From Tricholoma matsutake (taxonomy: Eukaryota > Basidiomycota > Agaricomycetes > Agaricales > Tricholomataceae): a stretch of 64,000 nucleotides of DNA. Under the pieces are notes generated by a model. It ran no database searches. It was not told where the DNA came from and saw only the letters and a list, made by a program, of their open reading frames with translations. Below are positions 63,251 through 64,000 of the stretch, one piece after another. Positions within the stretch are counted from its first letter, which is position 1. The number at the start of each line of letters is the position of its first letter. Made by a program: the position numbers and the translations under genes. The DNA lies in assembly GCA_026075535.2 (NCBI GenBank), contig AP026540.1, positions 5,828,001 to 5,892,000 of the forward strand. Reading direction: 5' to 3'.

Positions 63251-64000
63251 TCAGTAGCTGTGCATGTTCAGAGGTCTCCACACTGCACGAATCATAACAT
63301 TTCCAGTCTTGCATCCTGTCATCGGCCACCACTCGACACCTGACTCGTTGCCATCCAATAAATCGTCTAGTCGCAAAGAAAGACGACCCACGACCGGGTC
63401 ATCCAAGTGATCGTCGATAACCTGCACCGTGATTATACACGCTTCTTTCCTTGAACAGTAAAAGTCATGCTCTGCTTGCCACACTGGATTGAGGGAATGG
63501 CGTTGGCGTTTGGTGACCAAGATAGGGACATCCGAGTCATGGTATTCGATGTAAACCTTTGCAAGTGGACTGAGATGGCCAGACCGAGACCTACTAGCAT
63601 CCAAATTTCTAGCCTGAGGAAGAGAGAGCGAAATAACACCAGCGGCTGCCAATCACAGAGTAAGTCATTAGACAAACAACTATGCGAGATTTTCTTGTAC
63701 GTACGAAAGTCTTTTAAGCTGTCATTTGTTTGCAGGAGAGGATAGTAAATTAAATCGATGAGTAGCTCTCCACAAGTCTTCTCGTTTTTACAGAGAGAGA
63801 GAAGAAGACCCCCTCGAACTGCATCCTCCTTCAGCTTAGATAGCTTGTAGCAGCAAATTCCTAGGAGACTGTGTTTCCGATGATCATGATGATCAAAGAG
63901 GCTAAGAGTTAAAGTGTCATCCAAGGATCGTACGACAACAAAGCTCGTCTCCATCCAGGAAGGATTGAAACTGTTCTTGACCCCTAAGTTAGATCACAGG
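63251..64000 (-). CDS. Tricalbin-like C2-domain protein, C-terminal part (cut by window edge)
   Basis: Tricalbins (E-Syt family) tether ER to plasma membrane through an SMP domain and several C2 domains. This portion has one C2 (NSFNPSWMETSFVVVRSLDD; TLSLFDHHDHRKHSLLG; GELLIDLIYYPLL) and a second (GVISLSLPQARNLDASRSRS; GHLSPLAKVYIEYH; IITVQVIDDHLDDPVVGRLS; WWPMTGCKTGNVMIRAVWRP). They are joined by an intron at about 63710-63650. It ends LNMHSY at 63251. In the fungal tricalbins I know, the block ending W-K-P-L-N-M is followed by further C2 domains, so this gene looks shortened. The N-terminus lies beyond 64000. Convergent with the kinesin-6 gene, 128 bp between stops. Confidence 0.75.

Overview
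This is a gene-dense stretch of nuclear DNA from a filamentous basidiomycete, most likely an Agaricomycete. Genes are broken by many short introns (about 47-80 nt, GT..AG, branch-like C/T-rich ends), intergenic gaps are small, and nearly every gene is a single-copy eukaryotic housekeeping gene whose reading resembles mushroom-type fungi. I see no rRNA, tRNA, CRISPR or prokaryotic feature. Species cannot be named from the sequence alone. Splice sites were placed by eye from GT/AG signals, reading frame and family conservation.

Left third (1-24.3 kb). RIC1 (N-terminal part only, runs off the left edge), a UPS1/PRELI-type mitochondrial lipid-transfer protein, a metallo-beta-lactamase-fold hydrolase and the GTPase DRG2/RBG2 are all on the minus strand. 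Divergent from DRG2 is a large MAPKKK of the Ssk2/MEKK4 type (stress/HOG pathway). Then come an unrecognised multi-pass membrane protein, a 1.4-kb gene-poor gap with a helicase-motif relic and inverted repeats, the 7.3-kb gene for the B-block-binding subunit of TFIIIC, and a second PRELI-domain gene of UPS2 type.

Middle (24.6-45.5 kb). Peroxisomal ABCD half-transporter, HAD-type 5'-nucleotidase-like protein, RINT-1/TIP20 tether, MCM3 helicase, a 1.6-kb gap, the splicing factor PRP17, a divergent R1R2R3-MYB protein that continues into SFP1-like zinc fingers, the GET-pathway cochaperone SGT2, and divergent PRP19 (U-box/WD40 splicing factor).

Right third (45.9-64 kb). OPT oligopeptide transporter, TauD-type dioxygenase, ALG10 glucosyltransferase, a 681-residue intronless Ser/Pro-rich coiled-coil protein of unknown function, kinetochore protein SPC7/KNL1, divergent kinesin-6, and the C-terminal part of a tricalbin-like C2 protein that runs off the right edge.

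There is no operon or obvious metabolic cluster. Functional links are loose: UPS1 and UPS2 types (mitochondrial phospholipid transfer), PRP17 and PRP19 (spliceosome), SPC7, kinesin-6 and MCM3 (chromosome cycle). Four gene pairs are head-to-head with 90-331 bp between start codons. The most unusual item is the MYB + SFP1-type zinc-finger fusion, whose eight-exon model keeps frame over 627 codons.
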